From Desulfatitalea sp. UBA4791 (GTDB taxonomy: Bacteria > Desulfobacterota > Desulfobacteria > Desulfobacterales > Desulfosarcinaceae), in NCBI GenBank assembly GCA_002402905.1, contig DHGT01000110.1, forward strand, positions 3,825 to 9,185: DNA of 5,361 bases, given 5' to 3'. Positions 5,267 through 5,361 of this stretch are shown piece by piece (position 1 is the first letter of the stretch; each line of letters opens with the position of its first letter). The position numbers and the translations under genes are program-made. Below the pieces are notes generated by a model. That model saw only the letters and a program-made list of their open reading frames with translations, was not told the origin of the DNA and searched no databases.

Positions 5267-5361
5267 CCTGACGTCTCCTCCTCGCTTTACCACCGGCACC
5301 ACCCGGGCCGGGTCTAACGACTATCAGTCAGTTAGATTCGCTGCTAGATTCGCTGCGTTGC
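5238..5361 (+). CDS. Candidate small ORF running off the right edge
   Basis: ATG 5238 opens a frame of at least 41 codons with no stop before the window ends. It reads a Ser/Thr/Arg-rich sequence starting MSSSFQGIRTLTSPPRFTTG and ending in the repeated FAARFAA from the tandem repeat. It lies just downstream of the candidate + strand promoter at 5191-5219, but its ribosome binding site is poor (GGAT 3 bases before the ATG). It overlaps the opposing small ORF. No family recognised. Confidence 0.15.
   Translation, partial: MSSSFQGIRTLTSPPRFTTGTTRAGSNDYQSVRFAARFAAL
5313..5336. repeat. Imperfect hairpin, 10-bp stem with one bulge
   Basis: TCTAACGACT (5313-5322) pairs with AGTC (5326-5329) and GTTAGA (5331-5336), leaving a 3-base loop and one bulged A at 5330. 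No T-tract follows on either strand, so it is not a typical intrinsic terminator. It abuts the tandem repeat that follows. Confidence 0.4.
5333..5356. repeat. Tandem 12-bp direct repeat
   Basis: TAGATTCGCTGC occurs twice in perfect tandem at 5333-5344 and 5345-5356, overlapping the last 4 bases of the hairpin. The following bases (GTTGC) do not begin a third copy. Whether it is part of a larger repeat or mobile-element end cannot be judged because the window stops 5 bases later. Confidence 0.7.

Noticed and set aside
5301..5313. ACCCG-GGC-CGGGT small inverted repeat as a terminator
   Set aside because: It has 5-bp arms with no T-run, is common by chance in GC-rich DNA, and has no gene end beside it.

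Overview
The window holds most of a Mrp-type (Na+/H+, CPA3 family) multisubunit cation/proton antiporter operon on the + strand, read from mrpA (cut by the left window edge) through mrpB, mrpC, mrpD, mrpE, mrpF and mrpG. A short convergent gene on the - strand for a cysteine-rich YkgJ-type putative metal-binding protein follows, then about 260 bases of mostly non-coding DNA to the right edge. The coding DNA is GC-rich with strongly G/C-biased third positions. The style suggests a Gram-negative bacterium of the Pseudomonadota or Desulfobacterota type, but this is only an impression; nothing here fixes the taxon.

Layout: 1-1050 is the C-terminal half of MrpA. From about 1005 to 1667 the reading continues one frame back (-1) as the MrpA C-terminal (MbhE-like) segment, joined without a stop to MrpB. 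This resembles the fused mrpA' (mrpA+mrpB) of 'group 2' Mrp operons. At the frame change, however, the conserved core of the DUF4040/MbhD region (the GAPDLALTQ-type block) is missing, so an internal deletion of 3n+1 bases is likely, as a real lesion or an assembly error. mrpC (1669-2088), mrpD (2085-3578), mrpE (3575-4051), mrpF (4048-4368) and mrpG (4361-4735) look intact. They are tightly coupled: C/D, D/E and E/F overlap by ATGA, F/G overlap by 8 bases, and most have a GGAGG-like ribosome binding site inside the preceding gene.

The seven Mrp subunits form one membrane complex. MrpA and MrpD are the large proton-channel-type subunits related to complex I NuoL/M/N, MrpC is NuoK-like, and MrpB, E, F and G are small membrane subunits. 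All are needed for Na+ efflux and alkaline pH/salt tolerance in studied bacteria. If the mrpA lesion is real, this copy is probably impaired despite six otherwise normal-looking genes.

The right flank (5104-5361) is less GC-rich at 5151-5220. It holds a perfect 7-bp inverted repeat just upstream of the YkgJ-type gene, possible promoters on both strands, two very small candidate ORFs, an imperfect 10-bp hairpin and a perfect 12-bp tandem repeat near the window edge. No rRNA, tRNA, CRISPR array or complete mobile element was seen. I saw no convincing wholly new system; the main surprise is the altered mrpA.
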